Assembly: GCF_916700565.1 (NCBI RefSeq)
Contig: NZ_CAKAKO010000004.1
Coordinates: forward strand, 558,001 to 622,000
DNA length: 64,000 bases
Reading direction: 5' to 3'
Origin: Xenophilus sp. Marseille-Q4582
Lineage (GTDB): Bacteria; Pseudomonadota; Gammaproteobacteria; Burkholderiales; Burkholderiaceae_C
Below are positions 9,290-18,598 of the stretch, piece by piece (position 1 is the first letter of the stretch; every line of letters starts with the position of its first letter). Position numbers and translations under genes: made by a program. Under the pieces are notes generated by a model that ran no database searches, had not been told where the DNA came from, and saw nothing but the letters and a program-made list of their open reading frames with translations.

Positions 9290-10048
9290 TCATCCGAGCT
9301 CGTTGCGGTAGTGATGGGTGTCCGTGCGGTAGAGGCCGCGGCGCAGCTCCATGGGCGTGTCGTGGTAGGTGTGGGCCACGCGCTCCACGCTCAGCAGCGG
9401 GGTGTCGGGCGCCACCTCCAGCAGCGCGGCCTGCTCGGCATCAGGGCGCACGGCGCGCAGCTTTTCCTCGGCGCGCACCATCCGCACGCCGAACTCGGTC
9501 TCGAAGAGCGCGTACATCGGGCCGTGCCACTGGGCCAGCCGTTCCGCCGTCAGGCCCTTGAACGGGCCGCCGGGCAGCCAGAGGTCTTCCAGGATGGTGG
9601 GCACCTGCCGATAGGCCAGCACGCGGCGCACCTGCAGCACGGGGTCGCCGCTGCGCAGGTCCAGGGCGCGTGCCACCTCGGCGCTGGCGCGCAGGCGCTT
9701 GCAGTCGACGATGCGCCGCTGCGCGGGGCCTTCGCTGTCGAGGTCCCCTTCGTCGGGCACGAGCTTCAGGAAGCGGTACTGCACATGCTGTTCGGCATGC
9801 GTGGCCACGAAGGTCCCCTTGCCCTGGCGGCGCACCACCAGGTTCTCGGCCGCCAGTTCGTCGATGGCCTTGCGCACCGTGCCCTGGCTCACGTGGTAGC
9901 GCGCCGCCAGGTCCATCTCGCTCGGGATCGGGTCGCCCGGCTTCCATTCGCCGGCATGCAGGCTCTGCAGGATCAGCCCCTTGATCTGCTGATACAGGGG
10001 GCTGAACGAGGGCGTGGACGCGTCGGCGTGGAGGGGCTTGCTGGACAT
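9290..10048 (-). CDS. GntR-family regulator with UTRA domain, TCA-cycle locus
   Basis: Transcriptional regulator of 252 residues. The N-terminal GntR winged helix (PLYQQIKGLILQSLHAG ... IPSEMDLAARYHVSQGTVRK) is followed by a C-terminal UTRA ligand-binding domain, so it belongs to the HutC subgroup. It is placed between the sdhCDAB-sdhE-gltA operon (same strand, downstream) and mdh (divergent). A palindromic element in the divergent promoter region is a likely binding site. I infer autoregulation and control of mdh, perhaps of sdh; the ligand may be a TCA-cycle acid, but the sequence does not show it. Confidence 0.85.
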   Translation of the reverse strand: MSSKPLHADASTPSFSPLYQQIKGLILQSLHAGEWKPGDPIPSEMDLAARYHVSQGTVRKAIDELAAENLVVRRQGKGTFVATHAEQHVQYRFLKLVPDEGDLDSEGPAQRRIVDCKRLRASAEVARALDLRSGDPVLQVRRVLAYRQVPTILEDLWLPGGPFKGLTAERLAQWHGPMYALFETEFGVRMVRAEEKLRAVRPDAEQAALLEVAPDTPLLSVERVAHTYHDTPMELRRGLYRTDTHHYRNELG

Positions 10049-10082
10049 GGGCGGGTTTCACGCCGTCGGCGCGAAGCCCGCT

Positions 10083-10101
10083 ATCTTATATAAGACATAA
10101 G
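10083..10101. promoter_or_regulatory. Candidate GntR operator between the regulator gene and mdh
   Basis: A perfect 12-bp palindrome TCTTATATAAGA (10084-10095) is followed by a further ATAAGA half-site (10096-10101 after one base), giving two direct and one inverted copy. It lies about 20 bp upstream of a possible mdh -10 box TAGAAT (10123-10128), so it overlaps the -35 region. A/T-rich palindromes of this form fit HutC-type GntR operators. Function is inferred from position. Confidence 0.6.
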
Positions 10102-10261
10102 ACGCCCGCCACCGATTGAGCCTAGAATGCCGGATGCTTTCCGAGCCGGCGCGCCCGCTCATGCTGGCAGGCGGCACGCGTGGACACGCGCTGCGTCACG
10201 CTGCAGCGGCCCGCCGGATGGATCGCGCACCGTTTTCTCCCTCATCTTCTGGAGTTCTCCC

Positions 10262-11248
10262 ATGAGCAAAAAGCCCGTCCGCGTTGCTGTCACCGGCGCC
10301 GCTGGCCAAATCGGTTACGCCCTCCTGTTCCGCATCGCCTCGGGCGAGATGCTGGGCAAGGACCAGCCGGTCATCCTGCAGCTGCTGGAGATTCCCGACG
10401 AGAAGGCCCAGAAGGCGCTCAAGGGCGTGATCATGGAGCTGGAAGACTGCGCCTTCCCGCTGCTGGCCGGCGTCATCCCCACCGGGGACCCGGAAGTGGC
10501 GTTCAAGGACGCCGACTACGCGCTGCTCGTCGGTGCCCGTCCCCGCGGCCCCGGCATGGAGCGTGCCGACCTGCTGGCTGCCAACGCCCAGATCTTCACG
10601 GCCCAGGGCAAGGCCCTGGACAAGGTCGCCAGCCGCGACGTCAAGGTGCTGGTGGTCGGCAACCCCGCCAACACCAACGCCTACATCGCCATGAAGAGCG
10701 CGCCCAGCCTGCCGCGCGAGAACTTCACCGCCATGCTGCGCCTGGACCACAACCGCGCCGCCAGCCAGATCGCCGCCAAGACCGGCGGCAAGGTCGGCGA
10801 GATCGAGAAGCTGACCGTGTGGGGCAACCACTCGCCCACCATGTACGCCGACTACCGCTTCGCCACCATCGGCGGCAAGTCGGTCAAGGACACGATCAAC
10901 GACCAGGTCTGGAACGCCGAGGTGTTCCTGCCCACCGTGGGCAAGCGCGGCGCCGCCATCATCGACGCGCGCGGCCTGTCGTCGGCCGCCTCGGCCGCCA
11001 ACGCCGCCATCGACCACATGCGCGACTGGGCCCTGGGCTCCAACGGCAAGTGGGTCACCATGGGCGTGCCTTCCAACGGCGAGTACGGCATCCCCAAGGA
11101 CGTGATCTTCGGCTTCCCGGTCACCACCGAGAACGGCAAGTACAAGATCGTCGAGGGCCTGGAAATCGACGCCTTCTCGCAAGAGCGCATCGACAAGACC
11201 CTGGCCGAGCTGCAAGGCGAGCAGGACGGCGTCAAGCACCTGCTGTGA
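10262..11248 (+). CDS. mdh: Malate dehydrogenase
   Basis: NAD-dependent oxidation of malate to oxaloacetate (328 residues). The N-terminal [21 protein letters not shown] is the Rossmann-fold motif of the cytosolic-type MDH group found in many betaproteobacteria. [27 protein letters not shown] and WGNHSP (catalytic histidine) follow in order. The ATG at 10262 has TGGAG upstream. The gene is divergent from the GntR regulator and together with gltA, sdh and acnB forms a TCA-cycle cluster. Confidence 0.97.
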   Translation: MSKKPVRVAVTGAAGQIGYALLFRIASGEMLGKDQPVILQLLEIPDEKAQKALKGVIMELEDCAFPLLAGVIPTGDPEVAFKDADYALLVGARPRGPGMERADLLAANAQIFTAQGKALDKVASRDVKVLVVGNPANTNAYIAMKSAPSLPRENFTAMLRLDHNRAASQIAAKTGGKVGEIEKLTVWGNHSPTMYADYRFATIGGKSVKDTINDQVWNAEVFLPTVGKRGAAIIDARGLSSAASAANAAIDHMRDWALGSNGKWVTMGVPSNGEYGIPKDVIFGFPVTTENGKYKIVEGLEIDAFSQERIDKTLAELQGEQDGVKHLL

Positions 11249-11351
11249 TCCCGGCTCCCGGCGTGCCCCCGCGTGTGCTTCGCCGTCCTCCAAGAGGGCA
11301 GGCGCGGCCGGAAGCGGGGCGGCCGGGTGGCGGCCTTTGATTTCGTGGACC

Positions 11352-12131
11352 ATGGCTGACTGGAATCCCGCGCTCTATTCCCGCTTCGAGGAGGAGCGCA
11401 CCCGCCCCGCGCACGACCTGCTCGCGCGCGTGCCGCTCCCGTCGGTCGCGCTGGCCTATGACCTGGGCTGCGGCCCGGGCAACTCGACCGAACTGCTGGT
11501 CGAGCGCTTTCCCGGTGCCGATGTGGTCGGCACCGACAATTCCCCGGCAATGATCGACACCGCGCGCCAGCGGCTGCCGCAGGCGCGCTTCGTGTTGAGC
11601 GACATTGCCGGCTGGCGCCCCGAGGGCGCGGCCCCGCAGCTGATCTATGCCAACGCCTCGCTGCAGTGGGTGCCCGCGCACGAAAAGCTGTTGCCGCAAC
11701 TGCTCGACGCGCTGGCGCCAGGCGGGGTGCTGGCCATCCAGATGCCGGACAACCGCGACGAGCCCACGCACCGCCTGATGCGCGAAGTGGCGGCGCTGCC
11801 CGAGTTCGCCGAAGCGATCGGCGACTACACCCGGCTGCGCACCGAACTGCTCGGGCTGAACGGCTATTACGACCTGCTGGCGCCCCGGGCCGCCAGCGTG
11901 GACCTGTGGCGCACGGCCTACCAGCACCCGCTGGCCTCGGCGCGCGCCATCGTCGACTGGGTGAGCGGCACCGGCCTGCGCCCCTTCGTCGACCCGCTGA
12001 GCCCGCAGCTGCGTGCGCGCTACCTGGCCGAGTACGAGCGCCGCATCGACGCGGCCTATCCCGCGCGCGCGGACGGCCGGCGCCTGCTGGCCTTCCCGCG
12101 CCTGTTCATCGTGGCCCGCAAGACGGCATGA
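11352..12131 (+). CDS. tam: Trans-aconitate 2-methyltransferase
   Basis: SAM-dependent methyltransferase of 259 residues. Motif [14 protein letters not shown] near residue 38 binds SAM, and [17 protein letters not shown] at the N-terminus matches Tam, which methylates trans-aconitate, an inhibitory by-product of the aconitase reaction. The nearby acnB gene supports the assignment. Start ATG at 11352 (MADWNPALY). Its stop overlaps the start of the next gene (ATGA), so the two are translationally coupled. Confidence 0.9.
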   Translation: MADWNPALYSRFEEERTRPAHDLLARVPLPSVALAYDLGCGPGNSTELLVERFPGADVVGTDNSPAMIDTARQRLPQARFVLSDIAGWRPEGAAPQLIYANASLQWVPAHEKLLPQLLDALAPGGVLAIQMPDNRDEPTHRLMREVAALPEFAEAIGDYTRLRTELLGLNGYYDLLAPRAASVDLWRTAYQHPLASARAIVDWVSGTGLRPFVDPLSPQLRARYLAEYERRIDAAYPARADGRRLLAFPRLFIVARKTA

Positions 12132-13147
12132 CTGCGCTTTCCCGCCAGGCGCATCCGGCCGAGGTCCTGCTCGGCGCCCAGGCGGGCGCCGTGCGCCTGC
12201 CCGTGTGCGACCACTACAGCGGCGTCGAGGCACGCATGCGCAAGAGCCTGGCGCTGCAGGCCGAGATGGCGGCCGAATTCGGCACCTGCGTGTTCGACGT
12301 CACGCTCGATTGCGAGGACGGCGCCCCGGTGGGCGGCGAAGCCGAGCATGCGGCCCTGGTGGCCGAGCTGGCCCTGTCTGCCGCGCCGGGCCAGCGCGTG
12401 GCCGCGCGCGTGCATCCCGTCGATCACCCGGCCTTCGATGCCGACGTGGCCACCATCGCGGGCCGTGCCGGCCAGCGCCTGTGCCACCTGATGGTGCCCA
12501 AGGTCGACCGCGTTGCGGACGTCGAGCGCGCCGCCGCGGCGCTGGACGCCGCGGGCGCCACGGCGCTGCCCCTGCACGTGCTGATCGAATCGCCGCTGGC
12601 CGTGCACAACGCCTTCGCCATCGCCGCGCATCCGCGCGTGCAGTCGCTGAGCTTCGGGCTGATGGACTTCGTCTCGGCCCATGCCGGTGCGATTCCGGCC
12701 GACGGCATGGGCGCCAGCGGGCAGTTCACGCACCCGCTGGTGGTGCGCGCCAAGCTGGAGATCGCCTCGGCCGCCCATGCGTTCGGCAAGGTGCCCTCGC
12801 ATTGCGTGGTCACCGAGTTCAGCGATGCGCAGGCCCTGCGCACGGCGGCGCAGCGTGCGGCGCGGGAATTCGGGTACACGCGCATGTGGAGCATCCACCC
12901 GGGCCAGATCCGCCCGATCCTGGAGGCGCTGGCGCCGGACGAGGCGCAGATTCACAACGCGACACAAATCATCGAGGCGGCGCAGGCCGCCGATTGGGCG
13001 CCCATCAGTTTTGATGGCACATTGCATGACCGCGCGAGCTACCGGCATTTCTGGCAGGTGCTCGAGCGTGCGCACGCCACGGGGCGCGCGCTGCCGGCGT
13101 CGGCGCAGCACTGGTTTGCCGCGTTGTCCGTCCGGTCCGTTGACTGA
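12128..13147 (+). CDS. CoA ester lyase / citrate lyase beta-like protein (HpcH/HpaI family)
   Basis: A 339-residue TIM-barrel protein of the HpcH/HpaI aldolase-citrate lyase family. The metal- and substrate-binding acidic motif DVTLDCEDGAP lies near residue 60 and CHLMVPKVDRVADVE near residue 120. Relatives include malyl-CoA, citramalyl-CoA and citrate lyase beta subunits; no citrate lyase alpha or gamma genes are nearby, so a stand-alone acyl-CoA lyase is more likely. The first bases overlap the tam stop. The exact substrate cannot be told from the sequence. Confidence 0.8.
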   Translation: MTALSRQAHPAEVLLGAQAGAVRLPVCDHYSGVEARMRKSLALQAEMAAEFGTCVFDVTLDCEDGAPVGGEAEHAALVAELALSAAPGQRVAARVHPVDHPAFDADVATIAGRAGQRLCHLMVPKVDRVADVERAAAALDAAGATALPLHVLIESPLAVHNAFAIAAHPRVQSLSFGLMDFVSAHAGAIPADGMGASGQFTHPLVVRAKLEIASAAHAFGKVPSHCVVTEFSDAQALRTAAQRAAREFGYTRMWSIHPGQIRPILEALAPDEAQIHNATQIIEAAQAADWAPISFDGTLHDRASYRHFWQVLERAHATGRALPASAQHWFAALSVRSVD

Positions 13148-13177
13148 ACACGCTTGCCTCGTTCAAGGAGCCTTCCC

Positions 13178-13777
13178 ATGAAATCACTCGCCGCCGTTGC
13201 CGCCGCCGCCCTGATCGCCCTGCCGCTCGCCGCCGTTGCGCAAAGCAGCAGCACCCACAACAGCGCGGCCAAGCCGGCCGCCAAGCCCGCCTCGAAGCCG
13301 GCGCCCAAGCAGCAGGCCGCCAAGTCCGGCACCCAGGCCAAGAAGCCGCAGGTGTCGCGCAGCGCCGCCAAGGCGGTGGAAGAAGTGACGCCCATCGACG
13401 CCGACGCGAACGTAGTGCTGACCGAGGCCGACCTGGCCGTGGCGCAGAAGGTGCACACCGGCCGCATCCAGTGCGAACTGGGCGCCGACGTGACGGTGAC
13501 CGCCGATGAGAAGAAACCCGGCTTCTTCACCGTGTCGACCAAGGGCGCGCGCTACCGCATGCACCCGGTCGAAAGCCGCACCGGCGCCATCCGCCTGGAA
13601 GACGGCCGCGCCGGCGCCATGTGGCTGCAGCTGGGCAACAAGTCCATGCTCATGAACCAGAAGCAGGGCGTGCGCATGGCCGACGAATGCCAGGCCGAGG
13701 CGCAGGTGGTCTTCGCCAACGAAATGAAGAAGAACCCGCCCAGGAGCCTGCTCGACGACCCGACGCCGAGCAAATAA
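13178..13777 (+). CDS. Exported hypothetical protein upstream of acnB
   Basis: A 199-residue protein with a clear signal peptide (MKSLAAVAAAALIALPLAAVAQ) and an Ala/Lys/Pro-rich, low-complexity segment at about residues 28-60. The rest, about 120 residues, contains IQCELGADVTVTADEKKPG and MHPVESRTGAIRLEDG and looks like a compact beta-rich periplasmic domain. The start has AAGGAG 7 bases upstream. It lies between the CoA-lyase gene and acnB, all co-directional. I do not recognise a defined function. Confidence 0.75.
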   Translation: MKSLAAVAAAALIALPLAAVAQSSSTHNSAAKPAAKPASKPAPKQQAAKSGTQAKKPQVSRSAAKAVEEVTPIDADANVVLTEADLAVAQKVHTGRIQCELGADVTVTADEKKPGFFTVSTKGARYRMHPVESRTGAIRLEDGRAGAMWLQLGNKSMLMNQKQGVRMADECQAEAQVVFANEMKKNPPRSLLDDPTPSK

Positions 13778-13843
13778 CCATCCCCACACAGCGGCGCGCG
13801 TCTTGCTTGCGCGGCCGCTGCTTTGTCCCCCGGAGAAAAGAAG

Positions 13844-16429
13844 ATGTTGCAAGCCTACCGTGACCATGTTGCCGAGCGCGCCGCGCTGGGCATTCCGCCG
13901 CTGCCGCTGTCGGCCAAGCAGGTGGCCGACCTGATCGAGCTGATCAAGGCGCCTCCGGCAGGCGAGGACGCCTTCCTGCTGGACCTGCTGACGCACCGCG
14001 TGCCGCCGGGCGTGGACGACGCGGCGAAGGTCAAGGCCTCCTTCCTGGCCGCCGTGGCGCACGGCGACATCCAGGTCGGCCTGATCTCCAAGGCCAAGGC
14101 CACCGAGCTGCTGGGCACCATGGTGGGCGGCTACAACGTGCACCCCCTGATCGAGCTGCTGGACGATGCCGAAGTGGCGGGCGTGGCGGCCGACGCGCTG
14201 AAGAAGACGCTCCTGATGTTCGACTTCTTCAACGACGTCGCGGCCAAGGCCAAGGCCGGCAACGTCAAGGCCCAGGAAGTGATGAAGAGCTGGGCCGAGG
14301 CCGAGTGGTTCACCTCGCGCCCCAAGGTCGCGCAGAAGATCACCGTCACGGTGTTCAAGGTGCCCGGCGAAACCAACACCGACGACCTGTCGCCCGCGCC
14401 CGATGCCTGGAGCCGCCCGGACATCCCGCTGCACTACCTGGCGATGCTCAAGAACACGCGCCCCGACGCGGCCTTCAAGCCCGAGGAAGACGGCAAGCGC
14501 GGCCCGATGCAGTTCATCGAGGACCTCAAGAAGAAGGGCCACCTGGTCGCGTACGTCGGTGACGTGGTGGGCACCGGTTCCTCGCGCAAGTCGGCCACCA
14601 ATTCGGTGATCTGGGCGACCGGCGACGACATTCCTTTCGTGCCGAACAAGCGCTTCGGCGGCGTGACGCTGGGCGGCAAGATCGCGCCCATCTTCTTCAA
14701 CACGCAGGAAGACTCGGGCTCCCTGCCCATCGAAGTGGACGTGTCCAAGCTGGAGATGGGCGACGTGATCGACATCTTCCCCTACGAGGGCAAGATCGAG
14801 AAGGCCGGCGCAGTGGTGGCCAACTTCAGCCTCAAGAGCGACGTGCTGCTGGACGAAGTGCAGGCGGGCGGGCGCATCAACCTGATCATCGGCCGTTCGC
14901 TGACGGCCAAGGCGCGCGAGTTCCTGGGCCTGCCGGCTTCCACCGAATTCCGCCTGCCCCAGGCGCCCGCCGAGTCCAAGGCCGGCTTCACGCTGGCGCA
15001 GAAGATGGTCGGCCGCGCCGTCGGCCTGCCCGAAGGCCAGGGCGTGCGCCCCGGCACCTACTGCGAGCCGCGCATGACCACCGTGGGTTCGCAGGACACC
15101 ACCGGCCCCATGACCCGCGACGAGCTCAAGGATCTGGCCTGCCTGGGCTTCTCGGCCGACATGGTGATGCAGTCCTTCTGCCACACCGCCGCCTATCCCA
15201 AGCCCGTCGACGTGAAGACGCACCGCGAGCTGCCGGCCTTCATCTCCAACCGTGGCGGCGTGGCCCTGCGCCCCGGCGACGGCGTGATCCATTCCTGGCT
15301 GAACCGCCTGCTGCTGCCCGACACCGTGGGCACCGGCGGCGACTCGCACACGCGCTTCCCGATCGGCATCTCCTTCCCGGCGGGCTCGGGCCTGGTGGCC
15401 TTCGGCGCCGCCACGGGCGTGATGCCGCTGGACATGCCGGAATCGGTGCTGGTGCGCTTCAAGGGCGAACTGCAGCCCGGCGTGACGCTGCGCGACCTGG
15501 TGCATGCGATTCCGCTGTACGCCATCAAGCAGGGCCTGCTGACCGTGGCCAAGGCCGGCAAGAAGAACATCTTCTCGGGCCGCATCCTCGAGATCGAGGG
15601 CCTGCCGGACCTGAAGGTGGAACAGGCCTTCGAGCTGTCCGACGCCTCGGCCGAGCGCTCGGCCGCCGGCTGCACGATCAAGCTCAACAAGGAGCCGATC
15701 GCCGAGTACCTGCGATCGAACGTCGTGCTGATGAAGAACATGATCGCCGACGGCTACCAGGACGCCAAGACGCTGCAGCGCCGCATCGAGAAGGTCGAGG
15801 CCTGGCTGGCCAAGCCCGAGCTGCTCGAGGCCGACAAGGACGCCGAGTACGCCGCCGTGATCGAGATCGATCTGGCCGACATCAAGGAGCCCATCGTCTG
15901 CTGCCCGAACGACCCGGACGACGCCAAGTTCCTGTCCGAGGTGGCCGGCACCAAGATCGACGAAGCCTTCATCGGCTCGTGCATGACCAACATCGGCCAC
16001 TTCCGCGCCGCGGCCAAGCTGCTGGGCGGCCAGCGCGACATTCCGGTCAAGCTGTGGGTGGCGCCGCCGACCAAGATGGACCAGAACGAGCTGATCAAGG
16101 AAGGCCACTACGCCGCCTTCGGCACGGCCGGTGCGCGCACCGAAATGCCGGGCTGCTCGCTGTGCATGGGCAACCAGGCGCAGGTGCGCGAGGGCGCGAC
16201 GGTGATCTCCACCTCGACCCGCAACTTCCCCAACCGCCTGGGCAAGAACACCAACGTGTTCCTGGGCTCGGCCGAACTGGCGGCCATCGCCTCGCGCCTG
16301 GGCTACCTGCCCACGCCGGCCGAGTACCTGAAGGAAATGGGCGTGATCGACGCTGACAAGGCCAGCGTCTACCGCTACATGAACTTCGACCAGATCGAAG
16401 AGTACGCGGAAGTCGCCGAGAAGGTTTGA
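13844..16429 (+). CDS. acnB: Bifunctional aconitate hydratase 2 / 2-methylisocitrate dehydratase
   Basis: Interconverts citrate and isocitrate, and can act on 2-methylisocitrate. At 861 residues it has AcnB length and domain order: an N-terminal HEAT-like domain, the swivel domain placed before the catalytic domains, then the [4Fe-4S] domains. Cluster cysteines are visible in [11 protein letters not shown] and GCSLCMGNQ near the C-terminus. The ATG at 13844 ([16 protein letters not shown]) follows GGAGAAAAG. An efficient terminator follows. Confidence 0.97.
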   Translation: MLQAYRDHVAERAALGIPPLPLSAKQVADLIELIKAPPAGEDAFLLDLLTHRVPPGVDDAAKVKASFLAAVAHGDIQVGLISKAKATELLGTMVGGYNVHPLIELLDDAEVAGVAADALKKTLLMFDFFNDVAAKAKAGNVKAQEVMKSWAEAEWFTSRPKVAQKITVTVFKVPGETNTDDLSPAPDAWSRPDIPLHYLAMLKNTRPDAAFKPEEDGKRGPMQFIEDLKKKGHLVAYVGDVVGTGSSRKSATNSVIWATGDDIPFVPNKRFGGVTLGGKIAPIFFNTQEDSGSLPIEVDVSKLEMGDVIDIFPYEGKIEKAGAVVANFSLKSDVLLDEVQAGGRINLIIGRSLTAKAREFLGLPASTEFRLPQAPAESKAGFTLAQKMVGRAVGLPEGQGVRPGTYCEPRMTTVGSQDTTGPMTRDELKDLACLGFSADMVMQSFCHTAAYPKPVDVKTHRELPAFISNRGGVALRPGDGVIHSWLNRLLLPDTVGTGGDSHTRFPIGISFPAGSGLVAFGAATGVMPLDMPESVLVRFKGELQPGVTLRDLVHAIPLYAIKQGLLTVAKAGKKNIFSGRILEIEGLPDLKVEQAFELSDASAERSAAGCTIKLNKEPIAEYLRSNVVLMKNMIADGYQDAKTLQRRIEKVEAWLAKPELLEADKDAEYAAVIEIDLADIKEPIVCCPNDPDDAKFLSEVAGTKIDEAFIGSCMTNIGHFRAAAKLLGGQRDIPVKLWVAPPTKMDQNELIKEGHYAAFGTAGARTEMPGCSLCMGNQAQVREGATVISTSTRNFPNRLGKNTNVFLGSAELAAIASRLGYLPTPAEYLKEMGVIDADKASVYRYMNFDQIEEYAEVAEKV

Positions 16430-16474
16430 TTCTGCGTGCCCGGTGCCCCTTGAACAGGGTGCCGTGAGCCACAG

Positions 16475-16505
16475 GAAGGCCCCGCGGTGCGGGGCCTTCT
16501 TTTTT
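16475..16505 (+). terminator. Rho-independent terminator of acnB
   Basis: An 11-bp G/C-rich stem GAAGGCCCCGC (16475-16485) with GCGGGGCCTTC (16489-16499), a 3-nt loop and six T. It sits 46 bp after the acnB stop and before the convergent ggt gene. Confidence 0.92.
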
Positions 16506-16536
16506 GAACCGGCCCGAATGCCGGGCAGGAATGCGC

Positions 16537-18321
16537 TCAGTAGCCCAGCGTCTTGCCGTCCGGGTTGCGCGGGTCGGAGTAGCCGTACAGCATGCCGTCG
16601 CGGATCTGGATGGTCTGCGTGCGGCCCATCGACGCCTTGAGCGCCACGTTGTGGCCGCGCTGGCGCAGCAGCGCGAGCGTGTCGGGCGACAGGCCCTTCT
16701 CGACGCGCAACTCGTCGGGCGTCCACTGGTGGTGCACGCGCGGCGTGGACGCCGCCTCGGCCGGGTTCATCTGGAAGTCGATGGTGTTGACCACCGTCTG
16801 CAGCACCGTGGTGATGATGCGCGCGCCGCCGGGGCTGCCCGTCACCAGCACGGGCTTGCCGCCCCGCAGCACCATCGTCGGCGTCATCGACGACAGTGGG
16901 CGCTTCCTGGGCGCCACCGCGTTGGCATCGCCGCCCACCAGCCCGTAGGCATTCGCCACCCCCGGCTTGGCCGAGAAGTCGTCCATTTCGTTGTTCAGCA
17001 GGATGCCCGTGCCCTGGGCCACGATGCCGCTGCCGAAGTTGGTGTTGAGCGTGTAGGTCACGGCGACCGCGTTGCCGGCCTTGTCCACCACCGAATAGTG
17101 CGTGGTCTGGTCGCTTTCATAGGGCTGCGGCCGGCCCGGCTTGATCTCGCGCGCGGGCCGGGCGCGGTTCGGGTCGATGGTCTGGGCCAGCGAGGCCGCG
17201 TAGCGCTTGGAGGTCAGGCCCTTTTCCGGCACCTTCACGAAATCCGGGTCGCCGAGGTGCTCCGAGCGGTCCGCATAGGCCAGCTTGCTGGCCTCGGCCA
17301 GGTAGTGCAGGTACTGCGCGCTGTTGGCGCCCCACTGCGCCACCGGCTGGGGCTCCAGCATGTTGAGGATCTGCACCAGGTGCGGGCCGCCGGAGGAGGG
17401 CGGCGGCATGGTCACGATCTGGTAGCCGCGGTACGTGCCTTGCGTGGGAACGCGCTCCACCACCTTGTAGTCGCGCAGGTCCTGCAGCGAGATGGCGTTG
17501 GGATGCGACGCCATCTCGGCCGCGATCTTGCGCGCGATGTCGCCTTCGTAGAAGGCGCGCGAACCCTGCTGGCCGATGAGCCGCAGGGAGGCCGCCAGGT
17601 CCTTCTGCACCAGCAGGTCGCCCACTTTCAGCGGCGCGCCGTTCTTCCAGAAGATCTCGCGCGTGGCGGGCCACTTGCCCATGTTCTTCTGTTCCTGGCT
17701 CAGGATCTTGGCCAGCGTCTCGCTGACCGGGAAGCCCTTCTCGGCCAGCGCCGCCGCGGGTGCAATCACGCGCGCCAGCGGCATCGTGCCCCATTGCTTG
17801 AGCGCATGCTCCATGCCCGCCACCGTGCCGGGCACGCCCACCGCGTAATGCGTGTAGAGCGACTTGCCGTCGATCACCTGGCCCTGCGCGTCCAGGTACA
17901 TGTCGCGCGAGGCCTTGTGGGGGGCCACTTCGCGGAAGTCCAGCGCCACGTTCCGGCCGGTCCGGGCGTCGTGCACCACCATGAAGCCGCCGCCGCCGAT
18001 GTTGCCGGCATTGGGCAAAGCCACCGCCAGCGCGAAGCCCACGGCCACGGCCGCGTCCACCGCATTGCCGCCGGCCTTGAGGATGTCCAGGCCGATCTGC
18101 GTGGCCAGCTCCTGTTCCGTCGCCACCATGCCGTTGCGTGCCACCACCGGGTGGAACACGTCCATGTCGAAGTCGTAGGCGGCACTGGCAGCCTGCGCGG
18201 CGGCCGTGGTGGCGGGCGGGGCGGTGGCCGTGCCGGATGCCTGGGGCGCGGTGCCGCAGGCGGTCAGGGTGGCCAGCGCCAGCGCAAGGCTGCTGGCCAG
18301 CAAGCTGTGGCGGATGGGCAT
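16537..18321 (-). CDS. ggt: Gamma-glutamyltranspeptidase (predicted lipoprotein)
   Basis: Periplasmic Ntn-hydrolase of 594 residues that cleaves gamma-glutamyl bonds of glutathione and related compounds. The autoprocessing and nucleophile threonine lies in SDQTTHYSVVDKAGNAVAVT, with LLNNEMDDFS, RPLSSMTPT and TGSPGGARI downstream, all conserved in the small subunit. The N-terminus MPIRHSLLASSLALALATLTAC ends in a lipobox, so a lipid anchor is predicted. The ATG at 18321 is chosen because the signal peptide starts there; the open frame upstream has no homology-like content. Confidence 0.95.
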   Translation of the reverse strand: MPIRHSLLASSLALALATLTACGTAPQASGTATAPPATTAAAQAASAAYDFDMDVFHPVVARNGMVATEQELATQIGLDILKAGGNAVDAAVAVGFALAVALPNAGNIGGGGFMVVHDARTGRNVALDFREVAPHKASRDMYLDAQGQVIDGKSLYTHYAVGVPGTVAGMEHALKQWGTMPLARVIAPAAALAEKGFPVSETLAKILSQEQKNMGKWPATREIFWKNGAPLKVGDLLVQKDLAASLRLIGQQGSRAFYEGDIARKIAAEMASHPNAISLQDLRDYKVVERVPTQGTYRGYQIVTMPPPSSGGPHLVQILNMLEPQPVAQWGANSAQYLHYLAEASKLAYADRSEHLGDPDFVKVPEKGLTSKRYAASLAQTIDPNRARPAREIKPGRPQPYESDQTTHYSVVDKAGNAVAVTYTLNTNFGSGIVAQGTGILLNNEMDDFSAKPGVANAYGLVGGDANAVAPRKRPLSSMTPTMVLRGGKPVLVTGSPGGARIITTVLQTVVNTIDFQMNPAEAASTPRVHHQWTPDELRVEKGLSPDTLALLRQRGHNVALKASMGRTQTIQIRDGMLYGYSDPRNPDGKTLGY

Positions 18322-18464
18322 GAAGGGCTCCTTGATTGTTGTGGTGCCCGCAAATGTAGAACGGGCGAAGCGGCCCTGGCCGCTTCGCCCGTCGTGCTTG
18401 CATCCGGTTGCAATCCAGGCCGCGTCCGGCCTCCTGGGCCCAACCGCCCTGGCGCGCAGGCGCC

Positions 18465-18598
18465 TTACAGACCGGCCGCTGCGCGCAGTGCGGCGGCCTT
18501 GTCGGTCCGTTGGCTCCGGCCGGCCCTTCGGGCCTCCACATCGCAAGCGATGTGAGCCTCGCCGAAGAACCGACAAGTTCGCTGCGCTCGGGCCTTAG
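18465..18598. repeat. Remnants of a metK 3' end, in both orientations, next to the IS pair
   Basis: Positions 18465-18509 (minus strand) encode [14 protein letters not shown] plus a TAA stop, identical in protein to the end of the intact metK at 20769-20813. The DNA differs at 9 of 45 positions, all silent. Positions 18566-18598 (plus strand) encode RTDKFAALGP and a stop and share a 12-base identical block with metK. Between them is an 18-bp hairpin (18537-18554). The silent-only differences suggest that the first block comes from a once-functional, diverged metK rather than from a recent local copy. Confidence 0.65.

Noticed and set aside
13184-16726. Minus-strand open frame of about 1180 codons opposite acnB
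   Set aside because: It lies antisense to aconitase B with its intact motifs, and its composition is that of a GC-codon shadow.
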